NCBI RefSeq assembly: GCF_022829685.1
Contig: NZ_JAKSYE010000135.1
Location: 28,585 to 92,584, forward strand
Reading direction: 5' to 3'
From: Methylobacterium sp. E-045
GTDB lineage: Bacteria; Pseudomonadota; Alphaproteobacteria; Rhizobiales; Beijerinckiaceae
Length of the DNA stretch: 64,000 nt
The notes under the pieces were generated by a model. It searched no databases. It was given only the letters and a program-made list of their open reading frames with translations, and was not told the DNA's origin. Made by a program: the position numbers and the translations under genes. Positions 50,505 to 59,388 of the stretch are shown here, piece after piece. Numbering within the stretch: position 1 is the stretch's first letter; every line of letters starts with the position of its first letter.

Positions 50505-50824
50505 GGCGGCACGCCGTTGACCGCCGCCGCGATGATCCGGCCGGCGAGCGGCAGGAAGTCCATGAGGGGCTGATCCTGGTAGCGCATCACCAGGGCGGTC
50601 GCCTCCACCGCCGAGGTACCGCCGCCCTCAAGGCCGAGACGGATCACATCCCACACCTCACGGACGGAGAACTGGTGCGAGCCGAGGCGCATGAAGGTGG
50701 CGCCGATGCCGACGCCCGTCAGTCGCTCCAGCTCGCCGATCTCACCGATGCGAAGCTGGAAGCGCCGCTCCTGCCCAGCGAAGGGCGCGTCGACGACGGT
50801 GCGGCCGGTGTCGATGTCGCTCAT
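50423..50824 (-). CDS. Tail assembly chaperone (G-like)
   Basis: This 133-aa protein is the short, abundant form of the tail assembly chaperone: DAPFAGQERRFQLRIGEIGELERLTGVGIGATFMRLGSHQFSVREVWDVIRLGLEGGG. It fits the GTA TAC / DUF-type chaperones, which bind the tape measure protein during tail assembly. Programmed slippage at 50498-50504 makes the longer fusion. Its last 24 codons after the slip site are the short-form end. Confidence 0.88.
   Translation of the reverse strand: MSDIDTGRTVVDAPFAGQERRFQLRIGEIGELERLTGVGIGATFMRLGSHQFSVREVWDVIRLGLEGGGTSAVEATALVMRYQDQPLMDFLPLAGRIIAAAVNGVPPGKSETEGTGESLDPATSPSSTPGAPS
50498..50504 (-). promoter_or_regulatory. Programmed -1 frameshift site GGGAAAA
   Basis: The minus strand reads CCG GGA AAA TCC in the chaperone frame, so the slippery heptamer is G GGA AAA. 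A -1 slip opens a 77-codon frame that would otherwise be untranslated. The sequence differs only at the last base from the GGGAAAG used by phage lambda G/GT. Confidence 0.85.
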
Positions 50825-51267
50825 GCCGCGACTGCCCAGACGACTTCGCCATCGCCGCGGAACTGCATGGTGAAGTTGACCATACCGTTGTTGGTCGACG
50901 TCACCTGAAGGCTCTCGATGAAGATCGGCCCCGTGTAGGTTCCGCCTCCGTCGGCGGCTGGCTTGTCGAAGATGAACTGATAGTTGATGGGCGTCTCGCT
51001 TTTGCGATCGGTCTCCAAGACGGCGAAGCGCTTCGCATCGACGATGCCGGCGATGCTCCCACCCCAGGCAGTCGAGCGCAGGACGCTCTTGCGGGACGGA
51101 ACGCTCAGCGGCTTGTCGCAGTCGGCGACGGTCGCGTCCTCGAACTCGTTCGTGAAGGTGATCGTCTTCGTTTGCGCGATGCAGAGGAAGGTGAAGACCT
51201 CGGGGGTGGCGCCATTGCCGCGGTTCGCGCGGAAGCGGTTGCCGGGGAGAAGGTTGGGGGAAGTCAT
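50821..51267 (-). CDS. Major tail tube protein
   Basis: This 148-aa beta-rich protein forms the inner tail tube: TFTNEFEDATVADCDKPLSVPSRKSVLRSTAWGGSIAGIVDAKRFAVLETDRKSETPINYQFIFD. The pattern is that of TP901-1/GTA-like tail tube proteins. It is encoded upstream of the tail chaperone, as in most siphophages. Its stop overlaps the chaperone start by 4 nt. Confidence 0.88.
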   Translation of the reverse strand: MTSPNLLPGNRFRANRGNGATPEVFTFLCIAQTKTITFTNEFEDATVADCDKPLSVPSRKSVLRSTAWGGSIAGIVDAKRFAVLETDRKSETPINYQFIFDKPAADGGGTYTGPIFIESLQVTSTNNGMVNFTMQFRGDGEVVWAVAA

Positions 51268-51268
51268 G

Positions 51269-51691
51269 TCAGTTGTCCCTTGCGATGATGGTGGATAGGT
51301 CGACGAACACCGACTTGGGCGCGAGGGGATCGACCACGTCGCCGCCTTGGGTGATCTGGATGGGCTGCTGGATGGAGAAGGGGGCCGTCAGCGTCACGTC
51401 GGGCGCCTCCTTCATGTCGAGGGCTTGGACGATGGCTTCTATGGTCTCCCAGGCCTGCCCACGGCCGAACTCGACGCTGATCGCGTAGAGGCGGGCCGTG
51501 ATGGTCCAAACCTGCCCACAGTCCATCTGGACGCGACGACGGTTCATCGGGCCGAGGTAAATGTACGGAGGCGTCGCCTCGCCGTCGTTGGGCACCTCGT
51601 CGAAGACCTGGCCGTTGACTAGTGCGTTCACGTCGGGGTCCGCGATAAGCAGATCCGCGATGGCCTTCTGGAACGCGAGCTCGGGGGTCAT
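51269..51691 (-). CDS. Tail terminator / completion protein (DUF3168)
   Basis: This 140-aa protein matches DUF3168: LAFQKAIADLLIADPDVNALVNGQVFDEVP and YIYLGPMNRRRVQMDCGQVWTITARLYAISVEFGRGQAWETIEAIVQAL. It caps the tail tube before head joining. It begins 4 bp inside the small gene upstream and ends 1 bp before the tail tube gene. Confidence 0.88.
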   Translation of the reverse strand: MTPELAFQKAIADLLIADPDVNALVNGQVFDEVPNDGEATPPYIYLGPMNRRRVQMDCGQVWTITARLYAISVEFGRGQAWETIEAIVQALDMKEAPDVTLTAPFSIQQPIQITQGGDVVDPLAPKSVFVDLSTIIARDN

Positions 51692-51867
51692 TGCTCGTCG
51701 CCCTCGACGGCATCTGCCTTCGTGTCCGATGCCTTACCCTTGCCGGCCGCCTCGATCCGTTCGGCGTGATCCTTGGGGACGCGCCCCTCGAACCCGGCTG
51801 GATAGTGGACGTTCGCAACGTCGTTGACGCGGATCGTCACGGCCTCGGTTACCTTCACGTAAGCCAT
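51688..51867 (-). CDS. Small phage protein between head-tail genes
   Basis: This 59-aa protein has a short beta stretch (VKVTEAVTIRVNDVANVHYPAGFEGRVPKDHAERIEA) and a charged tail. Such short FluMu/gp38-like N-terminal proteins often sit between neck genes. It overlaps both neighbours by 1-4 nt, which supports translation. Confidence 0.7.
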   Translation of the reverse strand: MAYVKVTEAVTIRVNDVANVHYPAGFEGRVPKDHAERIEAAGKGKASDTKADAVEGDEQ

Positions 51868-52442
51868 CACAGCCCCTCTTCCTGCGCCGCGACATCAGCT
51901 TGCCGATCCAGCTCGCTGCGGAGCTTCGCCAGCCCCTTGCGCGCGGGGTCCCAGAAGAAGGGTTCGGGCTGGACTTCGGTCTCTCGCGACGGCCTGCGCC
52001 GACGAATGGCGCTGTGATCGCCGCTGTCGAAATACGAACTGTCGGCATGCTGCCCGCCGGCATGGTGACCGAACTCGACCCACCGGGCGTAGTCGTCGCC
52101 CTCGCGCACGGCGGTGGCCTCGACGATGATCGTCTTGCCCTCCTTGCGCCAGGTGATGCCGTTGAAGAGTGTCCCGCTGTCCTGCGGAACGCTGGCGCGC
52201 ATCTCCTCGACCATCTCGGCCGCCGCCTGTTCGGCGGAATGATCCGACCGGAGAGCGAGCTTCACCGCATACTTGGCGAGCTGGCCGCTGATCCGGTCCA
52301 CGCCGATGACGCCGGCCGCGGCATCGAGAAGCTGAAGCCCGCTGAGCAGGCCCGGGGCGGCGCGGAACCTCTGAGCGGCCGGGGCAAAGCCGAGGGCGGC
52401 CTGTCCTTGGCCTAGGGCGTTAAAGGTCGAGCCGAGATCCAT
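51867..52442 (-). CDS. HK97 gp10-like neck protein
   Basis: This 191-aa protein has the HK97-gp10-like middle: ALRSDHSAEQAAAEMVEEMRASVPQDSGTLFNGITWRKEGKTIIVEATAVREGDDYARWVEFGHH. Such proteins complete the head-tail joint. It starts right after the head closure gene with 1 bp between and overlaps the next gene. Confidence 0.85.
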   Translation of the reverse strand: MDLGSTFNALGQGQAALGFAPAAQRFRAAPGLLSGLQLLDAAAGVIGVDRISGQLAKYAVKLALRSDHSAEQAAAEMVEEMRASVPQDSGTLFNGITWRKEGKTIIVEATAVREGDDYARWVEFGHHAGGQHADSSYFDSGDHSAIRRRRPSRETEVQPEPFFWDPARKGLAKLRSELDRQADVAAQEEGL

Positions 52443-52443
52443 A

Positions 52444-52770
52444 TCACTGGCCTCCCTTGCGCGACGACAGGGTTAGCGTGATGAGGCCGGATGTCCGGTT
52501 ACGCACCGCCACACCCTCAATGGCGAAATCCCGCCCTTCAATGACAACCCTGTCCGCGTTCGTGATCGTACGGGCCTGCGTGCTGTCTCGGACCATCAAG
52601 ACGCCAGCCTCGACGTCTACGGCTTGCCCGCCCTCGGCAATCTCGCGGTTGGTGGCCCGTCGGTAATTCGCCCACACGGTGAAGGCGTCGGCGTATGGGC
52701 CGCGCGAGACAGTGCCGACAACCGGACGGCGCCGGAAGGTTGCCCGAATGTCGAGGCGGGCGGGGTCCAT
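52444..52770 (-). CDS. Head closure / head-tail adaptor protein (SPP1 gp16-like)
   Basis: This 108-aa beta-rich protein has LDIRATFRRRPVVGTVSRGPYADAFTVWANYRRATNREIAEGGQAVDVEAGVLMVRDSTQARTI. It fits the phage_H_T_join family. Its start overlaps the connector stop by 1 nt. Confidence 0.85.
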   Translation of the reverse strand: MDPARLDIRATFRRRPVVGTVSRGPYADAFTVWANYRRATNREIAEGGQAVDVEAGVLMVRDSTQARTITNADRVVIEGRDFAIEGVAVRNRTSGLITLTLSSRKGGQ

Positions 52771-53069
52771 CAGACCCTCAGATTGCGGTAGGGGTCGATG
52801 AGACGCTGCGCGCCGATCGGCAGATCTCCTCCGTCCGCCCGGTTCTCGTAAAGAGCCCCGACCGCGAGCAGGCCGGCGGCCTTGAACTCGGCCTCGTGCC
52901 CGATCGGAACGATGGCGGTGTTGCAGTACATGAGGATGCGACCGACCGCAGCGTCCATGTAGGCCGTGATGATCGCGTCGTCGGCAGAATGCTCAACGCG
53001 CAGATGCGCCTTCACCTCGGCGAGGGTGAATAGAGGCCCCATGGTTTTGACGACGACGTCAGCGGCCAT
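52770..53069 (-). CDS. Head-tail connector protein (HK97 gp6-like)
   Basis: This 99-aa protein has the gp6-like helical fold: GPLFTLAEVKAHLRVEHSADDAIITAYMDAAVGRILMYCNTAIVPIGHEAEFKAAGLLAVGALYENRADGG. It docks on the portal ring. It lies between the capsid region and the head closure gene. Confidence 0.9.
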   Translation of the reverse strand: MAADVVVKTMGPLFTLAEVKAHLRVEHSADDAIITAYMDAAVGRILMYCNTAIVPIGHEAEFKAAGLLAVGALYENRADGGDLPIGAQRLIDPYRNLRV

Positions 53070-53125
53070 CTACGCACCCCTCGCATTCCGTGAGACCGCC
53101 GGCGGTGAGGCCGGCGGTTGTCGTG

Positions 53126-53389
53126 TCAGGCCTTGGCCTTGCCAGCCTTGCTGGGCTCGGCGACGGGCACGCCCTGCTTGCGCAGGTTCGCTGCGGTCTG
53201 CTCGGCGCCGGACAGCGTCGGATCGTTGAAGTCGATCCGGTTCTGCGCCAGCGAGGTATTGGCGCGCGGATTGTCGTCCACGGCCGGATGGCTCATGTCG
53301 ACATCCGGCACGACCTGGTCGGGGGCGCCGGATGCCTCGACTTCGGTCGCGGGCTTGATGTTGGCGGGCTTCGTGGTCTCGTCGGCCAT
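53126..53389 (-). CDS. Small phage protein after the capsid gene
   Basis: This 87-aa hydrophilic protein, rich in Ala, Asp, Pro and Lys, is encoded just after the capsid gene. It is probably a decoration or head assembly factor, but no family is recognised. Confidence 0.65.
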   Translation of the reverse strand: MADETTKPANIKPATEVEASGAPDQVVPDVDMSHPAVDDNPRANTSLAQNRIDFNDPTLSGAEQTAANLRKQGVPVAEPSKAGKAKA

Positions 53390-53459
53390 GATCGGCCTCC
53401 TCATGGTGGAAGGGTGAGGGGATGCCGGCGGGCGCCTGGCCCGCCGTTCGATCCGGCGG

Positions 53460-54719
53460 TTAGGCCGAGACCTTCAGAGCGCGCATGGGCTCGGGGTTGT
53501 GGACGCCGCCACCGACGCGCTTCGTGGTGTAGAAATTCACGAAGGGCTTGTTGGTGTAGGGGTCGCGCAGGACACGGATGCCGACGCGATCGACCACGAG
53601 GTAGGTGGCGTTCATGTCGCCGTAGAGGACGGCGATGTTGCCGGCCGCGACTGCGGGCATGTCGGGCACCTCGACGATCTGCTCACCCGCCAAGGTCGCC
53701 GGCTGGCCGGCGGCGTAGGACGGCTGCCAGAGGTAGTTGCCCTGGCCGTCCTTCAGCTTGCGCATCGATGCCTGAGCGAGCCGGCTGGTGTAGACCTTCG
53801 CGTTCGCACGGAAGGGCGCCGGCAGGCTGTAGAACAGGTCGATGAGGCCGTCGGAGGTGAGGAGCGCGGCGGCGCCGGAGTTCACGACCTTGATGGCGCC
53901 GAAGGGATGGCGGGCGGCGTTGGCGGCGCCTTCCACGTAGGTCAAGACGCCGAAGGGCTTGTTGACGCCGTCCCCCGAGACGAAGGCGATGCCTTCCTGG
54001 CGGGCGAACTCGACGTCGCATTCCTCGCGAAGCCACTCCTCCAGGTTCACAGCCGCGTCGTCGAGAAGCGTCTGCGAGATGGCGGGGTTGCAGTAGATCT
54101 CACCGGGGGTGAAATCGAGCTGGCTCTGCTGCGGGGTCGAGGTCGTCGGGCGAGAGGCGGTCTCGCCCACCCATCCGGAGCCCACGGCGCGGTCGGTGAA
54201 GACCTTCTTGAAGCCGGAGGTCGTGATGGTGATGGCGCGAGCGTTCGCGCGGATCGGCGAGATTTCCTTGAGCCGGCCCGTGATGGTGCGATCCCACTCG
54301 ATGGGCGCGAGATAGCCGCCATCCGGGTCGGACCCCTTTGTCATCGCAGCCTCGACGGCGCCCTTGCGCATGTGCGCCTTGAACGCCTTCAGGTATTCGG
54401 GGTCGGCCGGCATGTCGCCGATGACACCGCCGCCGAGGTTGGCCGCAGCCAGCTTGGCGTTGACCTCGTCGAAGGCCGCCTGTGCGGTGGCGATGAAGGC
54501 GTCGATCCGACCGACCTTCTCGTTGAGGAGAGTGTCGTCGACCTTGGCCTTCAGCTTCTCGTCGTAGGCGGCCTTGAAGTCCTCGTGAGCCTGCTTGAGG
54601 TCGGCGAGGAGCTTCTTGGGGTCCGTCACATCGTTGCGGACGGAGCGGCCGAGCATACCGCGCGGGCGCGGCTGGAGAGCGGCGCCGGCAAGAGCCAGCG
54701 CGTGATGACGGGCGTTCAT
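53460..54719 (-). CDS. Major capsid protein, HK97 fold
   Basis: This 419-aa protein forms the icosahedral head. Residues about 25-100 are a charged coiled-coil delta/scaffold domain (LLADLKQAHEDFKAAYDEKLKAKVDD). The HK97 fold begins near residue 130 (DGGYLAPIEWDRTITGRLKEISPIRANARAITITTSGFKKVFTDR). The C-terminal part includes RVGIRVLRDPYTNKPFVNFYTTKRVGGGVHNPEPMRALKVSA. Cleavage of the delta domain by the neighbouring protease is expected. Confidence 0.95.
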   Translation of the reverse strand: MNARHHALALAGAALQPRPRGMLGRSVRNDVTDPKKLLADLKQAHEDFKAAYDEKLKAKVDDTLLNEKVGRIDAFIATAQAAFDEVNAKLAAANLGGGVIGDMPADPEYLKAFKAHMRKGAVEAAMTKGSDPDGGYLAPIEWDRTITGRLKEISPIRANARAITITTSGFKKVFTDRAVGSGWVGETASRPTTSTPQQSQLDFTPGEIYCNPAISQTLLDDAAVNLEEWLREECDVEFARQEGIAFVSGDGVNKPFGVLTYVEGAANAARHPFGAIKVVNSGAAALLTSDGLIDLFYSLPAPFRANAKVYTSRLAQASMRKLKDGQGNYLWQPSYAAGQPATLAGEQIVEVPDMPAVAAGNIAVLYGDMNATYLVVDRVGIRVLRDPYTNKPFVNFYTTKRVGGGVHNPEPMRALKVSA

Positions 54720-54731
54720 GGAGTGGGTTCC

Positions 54732-55742
54732 TTAAGTGCGGAAGGCTGCGATGAGGCCGGAAAGGTCCGACCAGTCTTCGGCGCCAGCAGAGTCGCTCAT
54801 GCTGGCTTCAGGGGCAGAGTCGCTCATGCCCCGGATCTTGTTGATGTGGTCGCGAGCATCGACCCGGCTCATGCCGGAGGCGACGAGCTGGCGCTCCATG
54901 CCGCGAAGGGCATTCACGTCGCGAGCCTGCGCCTTCGCGCCCTCGTCCACCGTCGTCTTGTCGGCCGACATCAGCGCGTCGGCGAAACCCTTCTCGATCG
55001 CGACGGACCCGGACATGTAGGTCTCGTCATCCATCATCTTCGAGATGGTCTTGGCCTCGATGCCCGTGCGCTGGGCATAGACATCGGCCAGGGCGCGGTC
55101 GAACGGCTCGAGGAACGCGGCCAGTTCGAGGAAGTCCTGTCGGTTGCCGCCACCCATCACCGAGCAGTTGTGGATCATGATGAAGCTGGCTGCGCCGATC
55201 TCAATGGTGTCGCCGGCCATCGTGATGACCGAGGCGGCCGAGGCCGCGATCCCCATCACCTTCACGGTGACGTCGAACGGGTGCTCGCGCAGAGTGTTGT
55301 AGACCGCGATGCCCTCGAAGACGTCGCCGCCGAAGCTGTTGATGTGAACCTCGACCGGGCGAGCGCCGATGGCCCGGAGCTGCGCGGCGACGCGCTTGGC
55401 GGTGATGCCTTCGCCCGTCCAGAAATCCTCGCCGACCATGCCGAACATGGTGATGACGTTGTCGCCGGTCTCGACCGCCTTCACACCGGCGGCATCCTTG
55501 TTCCAGCGGTCGATGATATCGGGCGGTGTGAAGGCCGAGACGTTCCGCTTGGCTGGTACAGGCAGCGGGCCGGGACGGTCGGACACTGCGTTCCTCACGC
55601 GGCCGATCATCCCGCGCGGGCGCTGGGACTTCACGAGCTCGCCGAGATCCTGGCTGCCGGCAAGGTTGCCCTTGCCTTTCCGGGCATCGGGCGCGCCTTT
55701 GGTCTCGCCCTGCGCAGCGGGCGTCTGCTTCTCATCAGCCAT
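54732..55742 (-). CDS. Head maturation protease, ClpP-type (S14)
   Basis: This 336-aa protein has an S14 ClpP-like domain (about residues 125-285): VEVHINSFGGDVFEGIAVYNTLREHPFDVTVKVMGIAASAASVITMAGDTIEIGAASFIMIHNCSVMGGG. The nucleophile Ser lies in GIAASAASVI and the His in MIHNCS. It cleaves the capsid delta domain during head maturation. The N-terminal basic stretch and the Ala/Ser-rich C-terminus are normal for this group. Confidence 0.94.
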   Translation of the reverse strand: MADEKQTPAAQGETKGAPDARKGKGNLAGSQDLGELVKSQRPRGMIGRVRNAVSDRPGPLPVPAKRNVSAFTPPDIIDRWNKDAAGVKAVETGDNVITMFGMVGEDFWTGEGITAKRVAAQLRAIGARPVEVHINSFGGDVFEGIAVYNTLREHPFDVTVKVMGIAASAASVITMAGDTIEIGAASFIMIHNCSVMGGGNRQDFLELAAFLEPFDRALADVYAQRTGIEAKTISKMMDDETYMSGSVAIEKGFADALMSADKTTVDEGAKAQARDVNALRGMERQLVASGMSRVDARDHINKIRGMSDSAPEASMSDSAGAEDWSDLSGLIAAFRT

Positions 55743-55751
55743 CGGACTACC

Positions 55752-57038
55752 CTAGTTGTCGTTGAGCGGCGGGCCGCCGTTGTGGCCGACCATCGAAGTG
55801 CCGGGGTTGAGCGTGTCGCCGCCCTCGACACGCGGCATGTCGGATAGGGCGCGGACCTCGTTCTGCGTCATCCAGCCCTGCGAGCCGCCGGAGCCGAGCG
55901 CCTTGGCGAAGAAGTCCGCCTGCTCCGTGGTCGAGCCACGAAGGAGAGCACCCGGATTGAACTTGACCGTGAACCGCTTCTTCTCCGGGCCGACCAGCAG
56001 CGAGCGCTCGGCACCCTGCTGCCACGCCTCGAACCAGGGGCCGAGGCCGTACTGAACGAAGAACCGGCCCAGCGACTCGACGCCTGATCCCCAGCTCGTC
56101 TCGTCGACCATCAGCAGCGGGCGGGGCACGCCCGTAACGCGGGCGATCTCCTCGACCTGGTGCTTCCGCAGCTCGGTCATCTGCGCATCGCGGGCGGATG
56201 AGGCGAGCTGCGCGTAGGTCATTCCCTCTTCGAGGATGAGGTTCTTGCCCGCGTTGTCGGCGCCTTCCTTCTCGGCCAGGCTTTCTTTCAGCCGCTCGAA
56301 GGCCGGGTCGGAGAGCTTGCCCTTGTGGCTGAGCGTCCCGCCGACCAGCGTGCCGTTCTTGAAGAGGCGCGCCGCCGCGCGCTCCGCGCTCAGCGATAGG
56401 GCAATGGCCTCTGCAGCCTGTCGCACCAGGGACATGCCGTTGAGGCCGTCCAGGGTGATGCCGCGCAAGTGGAAGATGTCCTTCGCCTCGAAGACCCTCT
56501 GTCCGCCGGACGGGGCGTTGTAGGTGTAGGTCAGCGTCCAGTCGGCGGACAGTTTCGGGGTCACCTTGTCGGGGTCCAGCGGGTGGAGGTGGACGATCTT
56601 GTCCAGGCCTGATCGGAGATCCTTCGACCGAACGATGAGGGCATAGGCATTGCCCTTCACCAGCGCCCGCATCTGCATCAGGACGCGGAAGTCGAAGGCG
56701 GTCTGCCACCCGTTCGGCTCGCGGTGGAGCACCTGATAGAGGGGGTGGTCGTCGGCTTTTTCCTTGGTCCCCTCATCGAAGACCTGCAGCGGGAGCATGC
56801 CGATCGCGTAGGAGATCAGGCTGACGGCCCGGAACATCGCAGTGTTCCGCATCGCCTTGTCGACGTCGACACTGATCCCGGTCGCCGTCTCGGTCCCGGT
56901 GCGCAGGAAGTCGACGAGGCGCGGATCGTCGAGGCTGAGCCACGCGCTTGCGTCCGCGAAAATCCGTGGCGCCTGCTCAGCCTGTGCCGGCCCCGCGGCG
57001 GGAACGCCGCCGAGCGGGATGCGCGGAACAACCTGCAT
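55752..57038 (-). CDS. Portal protein (HK97 gp3-like)
   Basis: This 428-aa protein forms the dodecameric portal for DNA entry and exit. Characteristic stretches are KAMRNTAMFRAVSLISYAIGMLPLQVFDEGTKEKADDHPLYQVLHREPNGWQTAFDFRVLMQM and LILEEGMTYAQLASSARDAQMTELRKHQVEEIARVTGVP. ATG 57038 gives the family start. It lies 4 bp after the large terminase gene. Confidence 0.94.
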   Translation of the reverse strand: MQVVPRIPLGGVPAAGPAQAEQAPRIFADASAWLSLDDPRLVDFLRTGTETATGISVDVDKAMRNTAMFRAVSLISYAIGMLPLQVFDEGTKEKADDHPLYQVLHREPNGWQTAFDFRVLMQMRALVKGNAYALIVRSKDLRSGLDKIVHLHPLDPDKVTPKLSADWTLTYTYNAPSGGQRVFEAKDIFHLRGITLDGLNGMSLVRQAAEAIALSLSAERAAARLFKNGTLVGGTLSHKGKLSDPAFERLKESLAEKEGADNAGKNLILEEGMTYAQLASSARDAQMTELRKHQVEEIARVTGVPRPLLMVDETSWGSGVESLGRFFVQYGLGPWFEAWQQGAERSLLVGPEKKRFTVKFNPGALLRGSTTEQADFFAKALGSGGSQGWMTQNEVRALSDMPRVEGGDTLNPGTSMVGHNGGPPLNDN

Positions 57039-57042
57039 GCAG

Positions 57043-58863
57043 CTACACCATTCGTATTCCGCGCGTCTCGTAGACGGACGGGCCATCACTCGGCAGTTCG
57101 GACTCGGCGGCACCCACGGCCATCGCGATCGTCACGATGCCGTCGATGCGCCCGCGAGATCGCTTTTTGTCGAAGGCCCGGTTGCCCTGGCCGTCCGGTA
57201 GGACATGCGCGTTGGCCGCGCAGGCGTAGGTCACGGGCGACTCGTCGATGACGATACGGGCGTTAAGGATGCGGTCCTCAAGCCGCTCGATGGAGCGGGG
57301 CATGACAAGCTGCCGATCCTCGTAGACGACCTTGTTGCCCTGGCCGTGCGAGACGAGCTTCAGGCCCTCGCCCTCAGGCTCGTCCGCGCCTTTCCACCGC
57401 CAGACGGCGAGGCCGATGTCCTCACAAGCCGCGATGAAATCGGCCATGCCGGCTGGGTCGAAGGCCAGGAACTCGACCTCATGCTCGGCGACGAGCTTCG
57501 CGACATTGGCGGCCACGAAGCTCTTGTCGATGACGGCGCCGGGGACGGCGGTGATGTGGCCTTCCTCGGCCCAGTCGTCATAGGGCGCCTGGTCGCGGCG
57601 GGACCGGTCGACGATCCCATCCTTAACCGTCCAGTACCAAGTCTTCGCGTAGAGGTGCCCAGCGTCGCCGATCCAGACCGCCGTCAGGGCGGTCAGATCG
57701 TTTTTCTTAGACAGGTCGAGCGACAGCCAGCAGCGTCGGCCCTTCATTTCCTCGACATCGACCTCGCCCTGGGCGGAGAGCCACGCCTCCTCGGCAATCC
57801 AGAACTCTGTCGCGCCGACGGGGATGCCGAAGTAGAGGCGCTTCACCGACAGGGCGGTCGACAGCATCTGCTTGGCGGTGTTCACCTCGCCGCGGATGTT
57901 CTCCAGGGGGAAGGTGATGCCGAGCGCCGGCAGGGCCTTGCCCCAGCAGGCCTCGTTGTCGAAGACCGTCTCCCGGTCTGCCTTGTCGACCCGGGCGACG
58001 AACGCGAACGCCTCGTCGTCCTTGATCTCGCCCCGGGCGACCTTCTGGTAAAACTCGCTGTAGTCGGTCCCGACGATCTGGGACGTGGATGGCGTGTTTG
58101 TGCCCAGGAGCATCAGCGCGTCGCCGGGCATCTTGGCGATGGCGCGCTTCCAGGTCTCGATTGCCGTGTTGGCCTTGAACTCGTGGATCTCGTCGGCGAG
58201 GACCGCGGTCGGGCGCGGGCCGGAGACCGCTTCGCCATTCGCTAGGGTCCTGAACCGCGATCCGGTCTCGATGTGCTCCAGCTTCCAAGCATTGTCGCCC
58301 TCGCCGCGGATGACGACCTCGCCGCGCGCCTCCAACGTGTCGCTGTCGTCCTCGGCGCCCGGGATCGGGGCCCGGCACATCGCAACGGCATCGCCGAACA
58401 GCACGTTCGCCGTCGCCTTGTCCTGCCCGATTGCATAGACCTCGGATCGCGGGATGCCGTACCACCCCATCAGGTAGAGGCCGATCGCCGCCATCAGCGG
58501 GGACTTTGCCTGCCCCTTCCCGGTCTCCAGCCAGCCATTGCGGAACCGCATCCGGCCGCTGTCCTTCCGCCAGCCGAAGAGCGAACCGACCACGAAGGAG
58601 TGCCAGGGTAGCGGCTCGAAGGGCTGCCCCGCCTTGGCGCCGGCTGTGATGGTGAGCACCGCCGGCAGAAAGGCCAGGATCCGCGCCGCTCGGTCCGGAG
58701 CCCAGTGCAGCCCACGCGCCGAGCCGTCACGGAGATCCTTCAGGTGCCGCTCGGCTGCGTGCCGAACGAGTTCGCCAGCGAGGATGCGGCCGGCGACGGC
58801 GTCGCTGGCCCATGTGGTAGTCGGATCAGCCGGCAACCGGCTTGAGGAAGGCGTCCGCCGCAC
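57043..58863 (-). CDS. terL: Terminase large subunit
   Basis: This 606-aa protein powers DNA packaging and cuts the concatemer. The ATPase domain has a deviant Walker A (WLETGKGQAKS near residue 115) and Walker B (AVLADEIHEF near residue 245). Motif III is LMLLGTNTPST. The nuclease domain contains SLDLSKKNDLTALTAVWI and ARIVIDESPVTYACAAN. It is of the Terminase_1/HK97 type. Its start overlaps the small subunit by 38 nt. Confidence 0.95.
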   Translation of the reverse strand: MRRTPSSSRLPADPTTTWASDAVAGRILAGELVRHAAERHLKDLRDGSARGLHWAPDRAARILAFLPAVLTITAGAKAGQPFEPLPWHSFVVGSLFGWRKDSGRMRFRNGWLETGKGQAKSPLMAAIGLYLMGWYGIPRSEVYAIGQDKATANVLFGDAVAMCRAPIPGAEDDSDTLEARGEVVIRGEGDNAWKLEHIETGSRFRTLANGEAVSGPRPTAVLADEIHEFKANTAIETWKRAIAKMPGDALMLLGTNTPSTSQIVGTDYSEFYQKVARGEIKDDEAFAFVARVDKADRETVFDNEACWGKALPALGITFPLENIRGEVNTAKQMLSTALSVKRLYFGIPVGATEFWIAEEAWLSAQGEVDVEEMKGRRCWLSLDLSKKNDLTALTAVWIGDAGHLYAKTWYWTVKDGIVDRSRRDQAPYDDWAEEGHITAVPGAVIDKSFVAANVAKLVAEHEVEFLAFDPAGMADFIAACEDIGLAVWRWKGADEPEGEGLKLVSHGQGNKVVYEDRQLVMPRSIERLEDRILNARIVIDESPVTYACAANAHVLPDGQGNRAFDKKRSRGRIDGIVTIAMAVGAAESELPSDGPSVYETRGIRMV

Positions 58864-59257
58864 GTGCCACCTTCGTCTTCTTCTCGACCTTCGTCGCCTT
58901 CGAGCGGCGAACCGGAGAAAGGCCGAGCTCAGCCTCGGCGGTGCGCACCGCCTCGTCGGCCTGCTTCATCACCGTCCAGTAGGGATTGATCTGCGGGACG
59001 CCCGTCGTCGCGGCCTTAATGATCGGGCCTTGCTCTGCGAGTTGGCGCGCCGCGCGATCGTACACAACGCGGAACTCGACCAGCCGCTTGATGGCGTGGC
59101 CGTTCGCGACCGACAGGATGCCCCTGCCGGTCATCTCGTTGATGACGCCGGTCCACTCCTCATGCGCGAACGCGAGGTCGATCTCATCGACGAAGGTCTG
59201 AGACCAGTTGGGCGTCGGCGGCACGCCTTCGCCGCCGGGGATAGCTTTCAGGGTCAT
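58826..59257 (-). CDS. terS: Terminase small subunit (P27 family)
   Basis: This 143-aa protein recognises the packaging site. It has the P27-type pattern VNGHAIKRLVEFRVVYDRAARQLAEQGPIIKAATTGVPQINPYWTVMKQADEAVRTAEAELGLSP. The start ATG is at 59257. The last 38 nt overlap the large-subunit gene. It is the first gene of the structural operon; the promoter should lie in 59258-59388, opposite a divergent plus-strand gene. Confidence 0.9.
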   Translation of the reverse strand: MTLKAIPGGEGVPPTPNWSQTFVDEIDLAFAHEEWTGVINEMTGRGILSVANGHAIKRLVEFRVVYDRAARQLAEQGPIIKAATTGVPQINPYWTVMKQADEAVRTAEAELGLSPVRRSKATKVEKKTKVARAADAFLKPVAG

Positions 59258-59388
59258 CGAAAACGTGCTGCCTCACTATCCGATCTTGCTAGCTTCACTC
59301 ATCCCGTTACGGCATATCCGCCCCGGTCCGTGATGAGCAGGCTCGTCCTATAAGGGCCAATCATTGCTTCATAAATAATGGTAGGCAT

